Shown: positions 8,625-16,853 of the stretch, piece by piece
Position numbering within the stretch: the stretch's first letter is position 1
How the letters are laid out: every line of letters starts with the position of its first letter
Assembly: GCA_023429985.1 (NCBI GenBank)
Contig: JAEZCV010000192.1
Span: forward strand, 1-33,178
DNA: 33,178 bases
From: Bacteroidota bacterium
GTDB taxonomy: Bacteria; Bacteroidota; Bacteroidia; Chitinophagales; Chitinophagaceae
Direction of reading: 5' to 3'
Notes under the pieces: generated by a model
The model's database searches: none
Seen by the model: the letters and a program-made list of their open reading frames with translations, nothing else
What the model was told of the DNA's origin: nothing
Program-made: the position numbers and the translations under genes

Positions 8625-9692
8625 GTGAAACGAAAGGGAACCATAAGGAAGATTGTTTTTGTTACTGCCTGGCTGGTAGTGATCGGCGGAATTGCCTCCT
8701 TGCTAATTGCGGCTAACAGCAGCAGGCAGGCCAGGTTTTGTCGCGATGTAGTGATTGGAATTAAAGGTTCCGAAGAAAGACTGTATGTTGAAAAGGCCTC
8801 CATTCTTCAGCACCTTGAATCAGCGAGAGGAGTAATATTAGGAAAGCCGGTTGATGAAATTTCATTAAAAAACCTGGAGTTTCATCTTGAACAGGACCAG
8901 TGGATAAAGAGAGCCGAATTATTTTTTGATCGTGAGGATGTACTTCATGTTTTTGTTGAAGAAAGAGTACCTGTTGCCAGGATATTCACCAAAAGCGGCG
9001 CATCATTTTATATTGACAGTGCAGGAAATAAAATGCCATTGCTGGAAAATTTAAATGTGCGTGTACCTGTAATTACAGGTTTCCCGGTTTCAATAAGAAA
9101 AATAAAACGCGACAGCCTGTTCATGGATGATGTTAAAAGTATTGCAACATATATACATAACCATGATTTCTGGAATGCCCAGACCGGCCAGGTAGATATT
9201 ACCGGAGACAGAAATTTCGAGATCATTCCTGTAATTGGCGACCATGTTATCAGGATCGGTAAAGCCGATGACTTTCAGGCAAAACTTGACCGTGTTCTAT
9301 TGTTCTATAAAAAAGTGCTTTCTAAAACAGGGTTCAACAAATACAGTATTGTAGATGCCAGGTTCAACAGCCAGGTTGTTGGTGTGCATCGCGGAAATGT
9401 TTCCGCCGTTGATTCTGTTCAGTTGCAGAAAAATATTAAAGAACTTCTAGAACGTAGTAATATCCAAAACCTCACAAATGATATGTTGCCGGGAACAGGT
9501 TCCCGTAACGATGCATTTGCGCGGAACACTGTAAATCGTGTTCCTGAACCAACCAATCCAACCCCTGCTGAGAGATTTGAAAATTCAGAGCCCGGCGCTA
9601 TGGATCTTCAAAACCAATCCAATCCAATGAAGACGAACGAGAATTCACAAGGTGCACCAAAAGCAGTAATGCCGCGCCGAAGTGGAGAATAA
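8625..9692 (+). CDS. ftsQ: Divisome protein FtsQ with long C-terminal extension
   Basis: FtsQ is a single-pass inner-membrane divisome protein linking early and late division proteins. This 355-residue protein has a basic N-terminus, one hydrophobic segment at about 10-30, a POTRA-like region at about 41-113 and a beta domain to about 255. The identification rests on this layout and on position between murC and ftsA, because sequence conservation is low in the family. After about residue 280 there is a ~75-residue Asn/Pro/Glu-rich, low-complexity tail ending in RRSGE, predicted to be periplasmic and disordered. The GTG at 8625 abuts the murC stop and places the basic residues right before the membrane helix. 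The next methionine comes too late. Confidence 0.9.
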   Translation: MKRKGTIRKIVFVTAWLVVIGGIASLLIAANSSRQARFCRDVVIGIKGSEERLYVEKASILQHLESARGVILGKPVDEISLKNLEFHLEQDQWIKRAELFFDREDVLHVFVEERVPVARIFTKSGASFYIDSAGNKMPLLENLNVRVPVITGFPVSIRKIKRDSLFMDDVKSIATYIHNHDFWNAQTGQVDITGDRNFEIIPVIGDHVIRIGKADDFQAKLDRVLLFYKKVLSKTGFNKYSIVDARFNSQVVGVHRGNVSAVDSVQLQKNIKELLERSNIQNLTNDMLPGTGSRNDAFARNTVNRVPEPTNPTPAERFENSEPGAMDLQNQSNPMKTNENSQGAPKAVMPRRSGE

Positions 9693-9751
9693 CATTGCCT
9701 GCTTCCAGGTAAGGTTATAAACAAAGGAAACAACTAAAAACAACAATAAAC

Positions 9752-11122
9752 ATGAACAGCGAGCAACCAATTATTGTGGGGCTTGACATTGGAACAACCA
9801 AGATTGCCGTTATTGCCGGCCGTAAAAACGAGTTTGGCAAACTGGAGATCCTTGGTTTTGGAAAGTCAAACTCCAATGGTGTAAAACACGGCCAGGTGTT
9901 GAACATCGATGAAACGATCAAGGCCATCGGGCAGGCGCTTGAAGCATGCTATGCCTCTAACCCCAATCTTGAAGTAAACGAAGTTTACGTTGGCATTGCA
10001 GGCCATCATATTAAAAGTCTGCAAACGCGGGGAGACATTGTACGACATGACACGGAAAACGAGATCTCTCAAAAAGAGATCGACCAGTTGATTGCCGACC
10101 AGTACAAAACTTATATTCCTGCCGGTGACCAGATCATTGATGTGATACCGCAGGAATATACAGTTGACAACTTTCAAAACATTGCCGATCCAATCGGGTA
10201 TGGTGGTGTTAAGGTAGGCGCCAACTTCCACATTATTACAGGTGATAAAAATGCAATCAGGAACATCAACCGTTCTGTAGAAAAATCCGGGCTTGAAACA
10301 AAGGACCTGGTGTTGCAACCGCTTGCTTCTTCTGCCGCTGTTATGGCGCAGGAAGACCTCGAAGCCGGTGTTGCCATCGTGGATATTGGCGGTGGAACAA
10401 CCGACCTGGCCGTTTTTTACGAAGGTATCTTAAAACACACAGCTGTAATTCCATTTGCCGGAGAGAACATCACCAACGATATTAAAACCGGTCTGGGTGT
10501 TTTAAAAACACAGGCAGAACAAATGAAGGTGCAGTTTGGAAGTGCGCTTCCCGATGAAGCAAAAGCAAATGCTTTCATCACAATTCCGGGTTTGCGTGGT
10601 ATGCCTGCAAAGGAAATCAGTGTTCGCAACCTGGCACAGATCATTCATGCCAGAACAGGCGAGATACTTGATTTTGTTACCTATCACCTGAAGCAGGTGG
10701 GACTGGATAATCGAATGTTAAATGGAGGTATCATTCTTACAGGTGGCGGTTCCCAATTAAAGCATCTGATTCAATTAACCGAATATGTTACCGGGCTTAA
10801 TGCAAGAATCGGATTGCCAAATGAACACCTGGCACCAGGACATATCGAGGAATTATCGAAACCCACGTATGCAACCTGCCTTGGTTTGATATTGAAAGGT
10901 TATGATGATTTTGAACACAACAGAAAACAGTTTAACGAAAGTTACCAACAGGTAGGTATACCTGAAAATCTGAGAACTGAAGGTGAGCAGGAAGATATGT
11001 TGGATGACAGCGACACAACCGTGCAAACCGGCGTCAGGAAAAGAGGTATGAGCAACTTCTGGAGCAAATTCAAAACCAGTTTAATAGAAATGTTCAAGGA
11101 AGAAGAAGACAGGCAGTTATAA
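9752..11122 (+). CDS. ftsA: Cell division protein FtsA (actin-like FtsZ membrane anchor)
   Basis: FtsA is an actin-family ATPase that polymerises on the inner membrane and tethers FtsZ. The phosphate-1 motif GLDIGTTKI is at 10-18, the phosphate-2 motif VDIGGGTTDLAVF at 210-222 and the adenosine motif LTGGGSQLKH at 329-338. The 1C domain lies between the first two. A linker of about 60 residues leads to a terminal amphipathic helix (FWSKFKTSLIEMFKEEE, 436-452), the expected membrane-targeting sequence. Length is 456, slightly longer than E. coli FtsA because of that linker. The leader before the ATG is A-rich. ftsZ follows after 53 bases. Confidence 0.97.
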   Translation: MNSEQPIIVGLDIGTTKIAVIAGRKNEFGKLEILGFGKSNSNGVKHGQVLNIDETIKAIGQALEACYASNPNLEVNEVYVGIAGHHIKSLQTRGDIVRHDTENEISQKEIDQLIADQYKTYIPAGDQIIDVIPQEYTVDNFQNIADPIGYGGVKVGANFHIITGDKNAIRNINRSVEKSGLETKDLVLQPLASSAAVMAQEDLEAGVAIVDIGGGTTDLAVFYEGILKHTAVIPFAGENITNDIKTGLGVLKTQAEQMKVQFGSALPDEAKANAFITIPGLRGMPAKEISVRNLAQIIHARTGEILDFVTYHLKQVGLDNRMLNGGIILTGGGSQLKHLIQLTEYVTGLNARIGLPNEHLAPGHIEELSKPTYATCLGLILKGYDDFEHNRKQFNESYQQVGIPENLRTEGEQEDMLDDSDTTVQTGVRKRGMSNFWSKFKTSLIEMFKEEEDRQL

Positions 11123-11175
11123 GTAATCACATCCAAAATCATTCATCCGTTGTTAAACAACACAAACAAAATCTT

Positions 11176-13059
11176 ATGATCCACTTTGATCTTCCCAAAG
11201 AAAAATCATCTATAATAAAAGTTATAGGTATTGGTGGTGGTGGCAGTAATGCTGTAAACCACATGTATTCGCAAAACATTGAAGGGGTAAATTTTATCAT
11301 TTGCAATACCGATGCACAATCAATTGCCCAAAGTAAAGTACCTAACAAAGTACAGCTTGGGCCGCATCTTACGCAAGGGCTGGGAGCCGGTGCCAATCCC
11401 GAGATCGGCAGGCAGGCCACCGAGGAAAGTCTTGAAGAAATTAAGCGCATCCTTGAAGTGAATACCAAGATGGCCTTTGTTACTGCAGGTATGGGCGGTG
11501 GTACAGGAACAGGAGGTGCACCTATTGTATCCAAGATCTGTAAGGACCTGGGAATACTTACTGTAGGTATAGTTACCACTCCATTCTCTTACGAAGGAAA
11601 AAAACGCCAGCAACAGGCCGAAGAAGGAATTAAAAACCTTAAACAATATGTAGATACCCTGCTTGTGATCAGTAATGATAAGCTGAGGCACCAGTTTGGA
11701 AATTTAAAAATGCGTGAAGCTTTTTCACGTGCTGACAATGTATTAGCAACAGCTGCCAAATGTATCACTGATGTTATTAATAGCACAGGCCAGATCAATG
11801 TCGATTTCGCCGATGTTTGCACCGTTATGAAAAATGGTGGTGTTGCTATTCTTGGCAATGCCAGCTGTGAAGGTGAGAATCGTGCACAGCGCGCTATTGA
11901 GGAAGCATTGAATTCGCCATTGTTAAATGATAATGAGATCCGTGGAGCAAAATGGATCTTGATTAATATTAATTCTGCAGAAGGTGAAACAGAATTTACA
12001 ATGGATGAAGTGGAGATCATTCAGCAGCATTTATTAAGCCAGGCAGGCGAGAATACAGATGTGATACTTGGATTAGGTTATGACAATACACTGGGTGAAA
12101 AAATTGGAATCACGCTTATTGCCACCGGTTTCCAGCACAGGGATCCATTTGTAAGAGATGAAGAAAAGGCAAAAGAACCAAAAGGTGAAGAGAAGATCGT
12201 TATGGTATTGGGTGAAGATCCCCAGGAACCAAGGCAGGTTGATGTGGTGGAGCCAACAATGGATGAAATGCTTGCTCCCCGACTCGTAGATGAAGAATCC
12301 TGCGAAATAGAAAAACCTGAAGCAAAGCCAGAGATTTTTAGTTTAAGTCCTTATAAGAAACCGGAAGAAGTAACGCAAGAAGAGGAAATTTCCAAACCGG
12401 TGCATCTCCAGTTAAAATTAAAGGAAGAAGTTCCTGCAGCCGATGCTGAAAAGAAAGAGCTGGAAAAACAAAAGCAATTACTGGATGAAAAATTTGAAAG
12501 ACTTCGCCAGTCAATTCTTTCCGGAGGTTCAAAGGAAAATAAACAAAATAACTCCTCGGCGTCTGCAGCGTCGGGAGGATACCTTGCAAGGCCATCCAAT
12601 ATTTATGCAGATCAAAAGCCGGAGAGCCCTGCTCAAAGGCCTGCTGAAGAACCGGTTCCACCACATGTTGCAAATGTTGAAGACAATGAATCCTTCGACA
12701 TGCAACTTGTGATTAGGAACGACATTCCAGCGGCGGATGTGCCGGACAAACAAACTCCGACGGAAGTCAATTTCCAGGCTGAGGAACCCCGTGAATCCGG
12801 GGACGTAGCCGGAGATGAAAAAAGGAGAGCTGCCGAACGTTTACAGAAATTGCGCAACCTGTCGTTCAATTTAAATGCAGCCGACCCAAATAATGAGTTT
12901 GAATCGGTTCCGGCCTATATCCGCCGCAACATGGAATTGTATAACACAGTTTCATCAGTGGAAAATTTTTACAGCAATTATCAGGTAAAAGATGATGGTA
13001 AGTCAGGCGCAAGCATTTCAACCATCAATACTTTTTTAGATGGTAAGAAACCGGATTAA
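11176..13059 (+). CDS. ftsZ: Cell division GTPase FtsZ with extended C-terminal region
   Basis: FtsZ is the tubulin homologue that forms the cytokinetic ring. The GTP motif GGGTGTG is at 107-113 and the T7 synergy loop (VDFADVCTVMKNGG) near 209-222. The globular core ends at about 325. About 250 acidic linker residues follow, with a probable coiled coil at about 424-448 (EKKELEKQKQLLDEKFERL) and a second helix near 549-562. The FtsA-binding-like peptide PAYIRRNMEL is at 579-588, and a further 39 residues end in INTFLDGKKPD. At 627 residues it is far longer than E. coli FtsZ (383). It is the last gene of the cluster, followed by an intrinsic terminator about 75 bases on. Confidence 0.97.
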   Translation: MIHFDLPKEKSSIIKVIGIGGGGSNAVNHMYSQNIEGVNFIICNTDAQSIAQSKVPNKVQLGPHLTQGLGAGANPEIGRQATEESLEEIKRILEVNTKMAFVTAGMGGGTGTGGAPIVSKICKDLGILTVGIVTTPFSYEGKKRQQQAEEGIKNLKQYVDTLLVISNDKLRHQFGNLKMREAFSRADNVLATAAKCITDVINSTGQINVDFADVCTVMKNGGVAILGNASCEGENRAQRAIEEALNSPLLNDNEIRGAKWILININSAEGETEFTMDEVEIIQQHLLSQAGENTDVILGLGYDNTLGEKIGITLIATGFQHRDPFVRDEEKAKEPKGEEKIVMVLGEDPQEPRQVDVVEPTMDEMLAPRLVDEESCEIEKPEAKPEIFSLSPYKKPEEVTQEEEISKPVHLQLKLKEEVPAADAEKKELEKQKQLLDEKFERLRQSILSGGSKENKQNNSSASAASGGYLARPSNIYADQKPESPAQRPAEEPVPPHVANVEDNESFDMQLVIRNDIPAADVPDKQTPTEVNFQAEEPRESGDVAGDEKRRAAERLQKLRNLSFNLNAADPNNEFESVPAYIRRNMELYNTVSSVENFYSNYQVKDDGKSGASISTINTFLDGKKPD

Positions 13060-13132
13060 TTAAGACTGTTTATACCGTTCCAATGAAGCCTGCTGCAATA
13101 GCAGTTAGTGCTAAGTTTTGTTTTTAGTTGTT

Positions 13133-13160
13133 CCCCCATCGTTCGCGGTGGGGGTTTTTT
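13133..13160 (+). terminator. Intrinsic terminator after ftsZ
   Basis: A 9-bp stem (13133-13141 with 13146-13154, one G-T pair) closes a TTCG tetraloop and is followed by six T. It lies 74 bases past the ftsZ stop and would end the dcw transcript. Confidence 0.85.
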
Positions 13161-13161
13161 G

Positions 13162-13196
13162 GTGAGTAGTGAGCAGTGAGTAGTGAATGGTGAATA
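13162..13196. repeat. Five tandem heptamers of the GTGAGTA type
   Basis: The bases read as five successive 7-mers: GTGAGTA, GTGAGCA, GTGAGTA, GTGAATG, GTGAATA. They start immediately after the ftsZ terminator, in non-coding DNA between convergent genes. Confidence 0.8.
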
Positions 13197-13258
13197 TTGG
13201 ACCTGCTGGCGCCAGGTGGCGGAATGGGCGTGCGGTATAATAATAAATTTCATAAAAC

Positions 13259-13279
13259 AAAAAAGACCCCGGCGGGGTC
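13259..13279 (-). terminator. Intrinsic terminator for the ABC exporter genes (minus strand)
   Basis: On the minus strand GACCCC (13279-13274) pairs with GGGGTC (13270-13265) around a 3-base loop and is followed by six T. It lies 33 bases past the permease stop, correctly placed to end that transcript. Confidence 0.8.
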
Positions 13280-13311
13280 GAATGCTTTAGAATAAAAAAA
13301 CAATAGTATGT

Positions 13312-14130
13312 CTAAAAATCCCTCCTGCTGTTGAGGCGGAAACATAATATCCATATAATTGCTGTAAATAGAATTGTATAGATTACATGATTGTTAACCG
13401 CATTAATACTTTCGAGATATTTCTCTTCATTTAATCTTCCCATAAAAGGTACTGCCGGTATGAGCCGGTCGGAAATTTCAATAGGAAGAAAATGACCGGC
13501 ATCGATCTTGTAATAATTTGCCAGTCCGGCAAGGATATTATCAAGAATAATTGCATAAAATATAAATATTCCCAATGCCACAAAGGCTCTTTTTGTAAGG
13601 AAGGCTATTAAAAAAGCAACTGACAGCTGGGCAAAAGCCTGTAATCCAAATAATCCTATAAAATATGATTTTTCCCAGATGCTGGCAGTATTACCTTCTT
13701 CCATGTTTATAAACCCTATAATAACCGCAACAATTACATACAGCAGTGTAACCAAAAAAGAAATTATTACAACATCAATAATCTTGCTGGTCATAAACTG
13801 GTTCCTGCTCCAGCCATCTATAACATTCTGTCGATGCGTTTTATAAGTGTACTCATTTGTAATGAACATAATTACGATAGTGGCCGGAATAAATATAAAC
13901 AGGGAAGATGCATAGGCCACAGTATGCCAGACTTCAGGAAAAGTAAATGGATTACCCACCAGCATTTTTAAAACCTGGCTGGCCGCATCCTCATTTTTAA
14001 GCAGGTTATTAAAACCTGTGTATAAGATATAATTTATGCCCGGGTAGGTTAAAGCAATAATGCCGGTCATCCACCAGAATGCGCGGTACTTGCGCATTTT
14101 AAGCCATTCTGTTTTTATTAACTTTGTCAT
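13312..14130 (-). CDS. ABC-2 type transporter permease
   Basis: This is the 272-residue integral membrane subunit of an ABC exporter. It has a short basic cytoplasmic start (TEWLKMRKYRAFW) and about six hydrophobic segments, the layout of ABC-2 / bacitracin-exporter-like permeases. The loop NEYTYKTHRQNVIDGWSR resembles the conserved coupling region of these proteins. I chose the ATG at 14130; a TTG two codons upstream (14136) overlaps the ATPase stop and is an alternative. The ATPase gene is immediately upstream and must be its partner. The substrate cannot be told: lipids, peptides, antibiotics, or a gliding or secretion function are all possible. Confidence 0.85.
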   Translation of the reverse strand: MTKLIKTEWLKMRKYRAFWWMTGIIALTYPGINYILYTGFNNLLKNEDAASQVLKMLVGNPFTFPEVWHTVAYASSLFIFIPATIVIMFITNEYTYKTHRQNVIDGWSRNQFMTSKIIDVVIISFLVTLLYVIVAVIIGFINMEEGNTASIWEKSYFIGLFGLQAFAQLSVAFLIAFLTKRAFVALGIFIFYAIILDNILAGLANYYKIDAGHFLPIEISDRLIPAVPFMGRLNEEKYLESINAVNNHVIYTILFTAIIWILCFRLNSRRDF

Positions 14131-14132
14131 AA

Positions 14133-15029
14133 TCAATTGCTGGTAAGTTCAAAAAATCTTGCTTCTAAACGTTTTTTCTTTAATAACATATGATTTAGTA
14201 CAATGCCATTGTTGAAACAGTAACTGTTGATCTCCTCGAGGTTGGCTGTTCCTTTTGGAAAGCTTGCCATCACAGTATTTGTTTTATTATCAATCACTAC
14301 ATTTTTACTGATACCTGAAAGCAGACTGGTAAGTTGTTGAAGGTTTGATGAAGCTACTTCAACCAGGTCTTCATCCATTAGCACATCATCCACTTTGCCG
14401 GTAGTGATCAGCGTGCCCGTTTTTAATATCGCAACATGAGTACATACTTTTTCAACTTCATCAAGCAGGTGACTTGCCATTATAATTGTATGTCCATTAT
14501 CTTTTAATTCAACAATTAACTCTCGGATTTCGGCAATGCCTACAGGATCAAGCCCATTTGTAGGTTCATCAAGTACCAGAACCTTCGGACTACCCAGTAA
14601 AGCAGCGGCGATGGCAAGTCTTTGTTTCATCCCCAGGCTGTAAGAACTAAAACGGCTGTTCCTTCTTTCAAAAAGTTTTACTTTATGAAGTACAGTGTTT
14701 ATGTCGTCCTCATTTCCGCGTCCACTGATACTCTGGGTGATCTTTAAATTGTCAACTGCAGATAAATAATGATAGAAATTAGGTGTTTCAAGCAGGGATC
14801 CGATTTTTTTTCTTTGTTGGGGTGACGGTTCGTTTCCAAACCATAAAAATTTTCCTGCGTCCTTTTTTAAAACATCTAAAACAATGCTTAATAAAGTTGT
14901 TTTACCACTGCCGTTTGGTCCCAGAACACCAAATACACATCCTTGCGGCACTTCAAAGGAAACCCCTTTAAGGGCCTTCACCTTGCCGTAAGATTTGGCA
15001 ATGTTGTCAATTGTGAGAATTACGCTCAT
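14133..15029 (-). CDS. ABC transporter ATP-binding protein (BcrA/DrrA-like)
   Basis: This cytoplasmic ATPase drives the neighbouring ABC-2 permease. In the 298 residues the Walker A motif GPNGSGKT is at 37-44. The signature is YSLGMKQRL, Walker B reads VLVLDEPTNGLDP, and the switch histidine lies in ASHLLDE. About 80 further residues past the nucleotide-binding domain are typical of the BcrA/DrrA-like class. A TTG at 15038 would add three residues, but the ATG at 15029 better fits the first beta strand and the candidate promoter at 15045-15075. The stop lies within a few bases of the permease start, so the two are co-translated. Confidence 0.9.
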   Translation of the reverse strand: MSVILTIDNIAKSYGKVKALKGVSFEVPQGCVFGVLGPNGSGKTTLLSIVLDVLKKDAGKFLWFGNEPSPQQRKKIGSLLETPNFYHYLSAVDNLKITQSISGRGNEDDINTVLHKVKLFERRNSRFSSYSLGMKQRLAIAAALLGSPKVLVLDEPTNGLDPVGIAEIRELIVELKDNGHTIIMASHLLDEVEKVCTHVAILKTGTLITTGKVDDVLMDEDLVEVASSNLQQLTSLLSGISKNVVIDNKTNTVMASFPKGTANLEEINSYCFNNGIVLNHMLLKKKRLEARFFELTSN

Positions 15030-15044
15030 GAAATGCAATTTTGA

Positions 15045-15075
15045 TCAAGATAAGCGTATGCTTTTTCTTTTACAA
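15045..15075 (-). promoter_or_regulatory. Candidate Bacteroidota-type promoter for the ABC exporter
   Basis: On the minus strand TTG (15075-15073) is followed by a 20-base spacer and TATCTTGA (15052-15045), close to the TTTG / TAnnTTTG pattern. Transcription would begin about 10 bases before the ATG at 15029. Confidence 0.4.
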
Positions 15076-15143
15076 TATATATTATATGAATAAGGAGATT
15101 TTATATACCAATCCATTTTATAGCTTTCATTGTATATTCAATT

Positions 15144-16064
15144 ATGGCTAAAATTTTAATTACAGGTGGAACAGGATTGATAGGCACTGCCCTTACCAAA
15201 GAACTGGTAAAACGTGAACACGAAGTGATCATTCTTACCCGCCAGGCAAAGGGAAGAACATCATCTGCAGGAATAAGCTATGCTGAATGGAATGTTGATA
15301 AGCTGCTGATAGATAAACAGGCCATTGAATCTGCAGATATCATCATTCATCTTGCAGGTGCTAACGTGGCCGGGAAAAGATGGACAAATGAACGGAAACA
15401 GGAAATAGTTGAAAGTCGAACCAGGTCGGGAGAATTGATTGTGAAAGCTTTGAATGAAATTCCAAACAAAGTAAAGCTGGTGGTCAGTTCTTCAGCAATT
15501 GGATATTATGGTCCCGATCCTGAGGTGCCAAATCCGAAACCTTTTGTTGAATCGGATCCTCCTCATAACGATTTTCTTGCTTCAACCTGTTATCAATGGG
15601 AGCAGGCAATTTTGCCGGTAAAAAACCTGGGTATTCGAACTGTTGTTTTTAGAACGGGCATTGTTTTAAGCAGGGAAGGTGGAGCATATACCGAATTTGT
15701 AAATCCTGTAAAGTTTGGATTAGCCCCTGTATTGGGAAATGGTAGGCAGGTGGTAAGCTGGATCCATATAGAAGATATTGTAAGACTGTACATGGAAGCT
15801 ATCGCAAACGAAGATTTTAATGGCATTTATAATGCGGTTTCCCCACACCCGGTTACTAATAAGGCGCTGATGCTTGCTATTGCAAGATCAAAGAAAAGTT
15901 TTTTTATTCCTGCTCCCGTACCTGCATTTGCTTTAAAAATTGCTCTTGGAGAAATGAGTATTGAAGTATTGAAAAGTGCAACCGTTAGCAGTAAAAAAGT
16001 TGAAGAAACAGGATTTTCGTTTCAATTTCCAACCATTGAATTGGCTGTGGAGAATCTTAAATAG
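15144..16064 (+). CDS. TIGR01777-type SDR/epimerase-like NAD(P)-binding protein
   Basis: This is a 306-residue extended short-chain dehydrogenase-like protein of the YfcH / SDR39U1 group. The nucleotide loop GGTGLIG is at 8-14. Further marks are IIHLAGANVAGKRWT, the serine region VVSSSAIGYYGPD, and NGRQVVSWIHIEDI, characteristic of the TIGR01777 family. The YxxxK catalytic pair of classical SDRs is not obvious. The family has no settled substrate; a link to envelope or division has been suggested for some members but is not shown by this sequence. It is a single + strand gene between minus-strand units and converges on the metzincin gene through a large palindrome. TAGCTTTC at 15121-15128 could be a weak -7 element. 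Confidence 0.9.
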   Translation: MAKILITGGTGLIGTALTKELVKREHEVIILTRQAKGRTSSAGISYAEWNVDKLLIDKQAIESADIIIHLAGANVAGKRWTNERKQEIVESRTRSGELIVKALNEIPNKVKLVVSSSAIGYYGPDPEVPNPKPFVESDPPHNDFLASTCYQWEQAILPVKNLGIRTVVFRTGIVLSREGGAYTEFVNPVKFGLAPVLGNGRQVVSWIHIEDIVRLYMEAIANEDFNGIYNAVSPHPVTNKALMLAIARSKKSFFIPAPVPAFALKIALGEMSIEVLKSATVSSKKVEETGFSFQFPTIELAVENLK

Positions 16065-16067
16065 CTA

Positions 16068-16172
16068 GTTGAAAGGTTGGTGAACAGTTGTTGAACGGTG
16101 GTTGAAATGTAGGATTCCTGAATCTTCAATTAAACAACCATTCAACAATATTCAACCCTCTCACCGCTCAAC
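16068..16172. repeat. ~105-bp imperfect palindrome between convergent genes
   Basis: The left arm starts GTTGAAAGGTTGG and the right arm ends CCGCTCAAC. The two arms align at an estimated three quarters identity with small gaps, around the perfect 12-bp centre GATTCCTGAATC (16113-16124). Each arm carries several GTTGAA-like units. The right arm overlaps the last codons and stop of the metzincin gene. Placement suggests a shared transcription-ending hairpin or a decayed mobile repeat. Confidence 0.75.
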
Positions 16173-16826
16173 GCTCCCGGGAATATGCTTGTTATGATAG
16201 ATATTGGTGAAGTTGCCAACAATTTTAATTCCAGGATGGTTCAAAATTCTTTCAAGTTTTAAATCATCAATATCCTGCTTTCTTACTTTGCGATGCATGG
16301 GATGCATGGTGCCACCGGTAACTCCTGCAGGTTTGGTGGGGTCATACTGGTAAGGAGGATCCACCAGGGTTCCTCTTGGATACATGATGCCCGGTATACC
16401 TTCGCCGCGAATATCGAGGTGTTTTGGATGCGGAAGCCCAAGCGTGTGTCCATATTCATGTGCCGCTGTTGTAGATCCCCTGTATAAATTTTCTGAAAGA
16501 AAATAGCCGGAGTTGCAACCTAATCCATCTACAAAGGAGATATTGCCATGAATGAAATTTTCAATTCTGAAGAAATTTTTCCTTGGATCGGTGTTCGAGA
16601 TAACATCAAGGTCGGAAATTGCAGAATATACCGAGGCGCTGATACGAAATTCAACAAGAAAATGATGGTCTTTCAGGTATAGATGAGCCTTAGGTTCATT
16701 CCAGAGCGTTTCTATTTCCTCCTGCATTAAAGCAGCCAGTTCTCCGCTAACAGCATCTCCATAAATTATGATGTGAGAATGCACCCTGATGGTTTTCGAT
16801 GCAATATCAATTTCAACTTCACCCAT
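16161..16826 (-). CDS. Metzincin-type zinc metalloprotease without signal peptide (M10-like)
   Basis: The protein has 221 residues. The full metzincin zinc motif HEYGHTLGLPH is at 123-133 (zinc ligands H123, H127, H133; base E124). The Met-turn GIMYP follows at 146-150 (M148), so an active zinc endopeptidase is predicted. Resemblance to M10-annotated Bacteroidota proteins is from memory. No signal peptide, transmembrane segment or propeptide is visible. An upstream start is excluded because only nine codons separate the ATG from an in-frame TAA, so the protein should be cytosolic. It follows the HAD-ECH gene by 27 bases and is probably co-transcribed with it. The last codons run into the palindrome at 16068-16172. 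Substrate unknown. Confidence 0.82.
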   Translation of the reverse strand: MGEVEIDIASKTIRVHSHIIIYGDAVSGELAALMQEEIETLWNEPKAHLYLKDHHFLVEFRISASVYSAISDLDVISNTDPRKNFFRIENFIHGNISFVDGLGCNSGYFLSENLYRGSTTAAHEYGHTLGLPHPKHLDIRGEGIPGIMYPRGTLVDPPYQYDPTKPAGVTGGTMHPMHRKVRKQDIDDLKLERILNHPGIKIVGNFTNIYHNKHIPGSVER

Positions 16827-16853
16827 CCGGGATGTTTTAATATTTAATGCATT

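Noticed and set aside
9866..10318. 150-codon minus-strand frame within ftsA
   Set aside because: Overlaps conserved ftsA motifs and shows no domain or promoter.
13090..13104. Second terminator just after ftsZ (CTGCT/AGCAG hairpin)
   Set aside because: The stem is only 5 bp and no clean T run follows; the 13133-13160 hairpin is far stronger.
13162..13196. Possible CRISPR-like array
   Set aside because: Units are 7 bases with no spacers and no cas genes are present; it is a simple tandem repeat.
13312..15029. Antibiotic-resistance exporter
   Set aside because: The ABC pair resembles bacitracin-type exporters in layout only; the class is broad and nothing in the sequence fixes the substrate.
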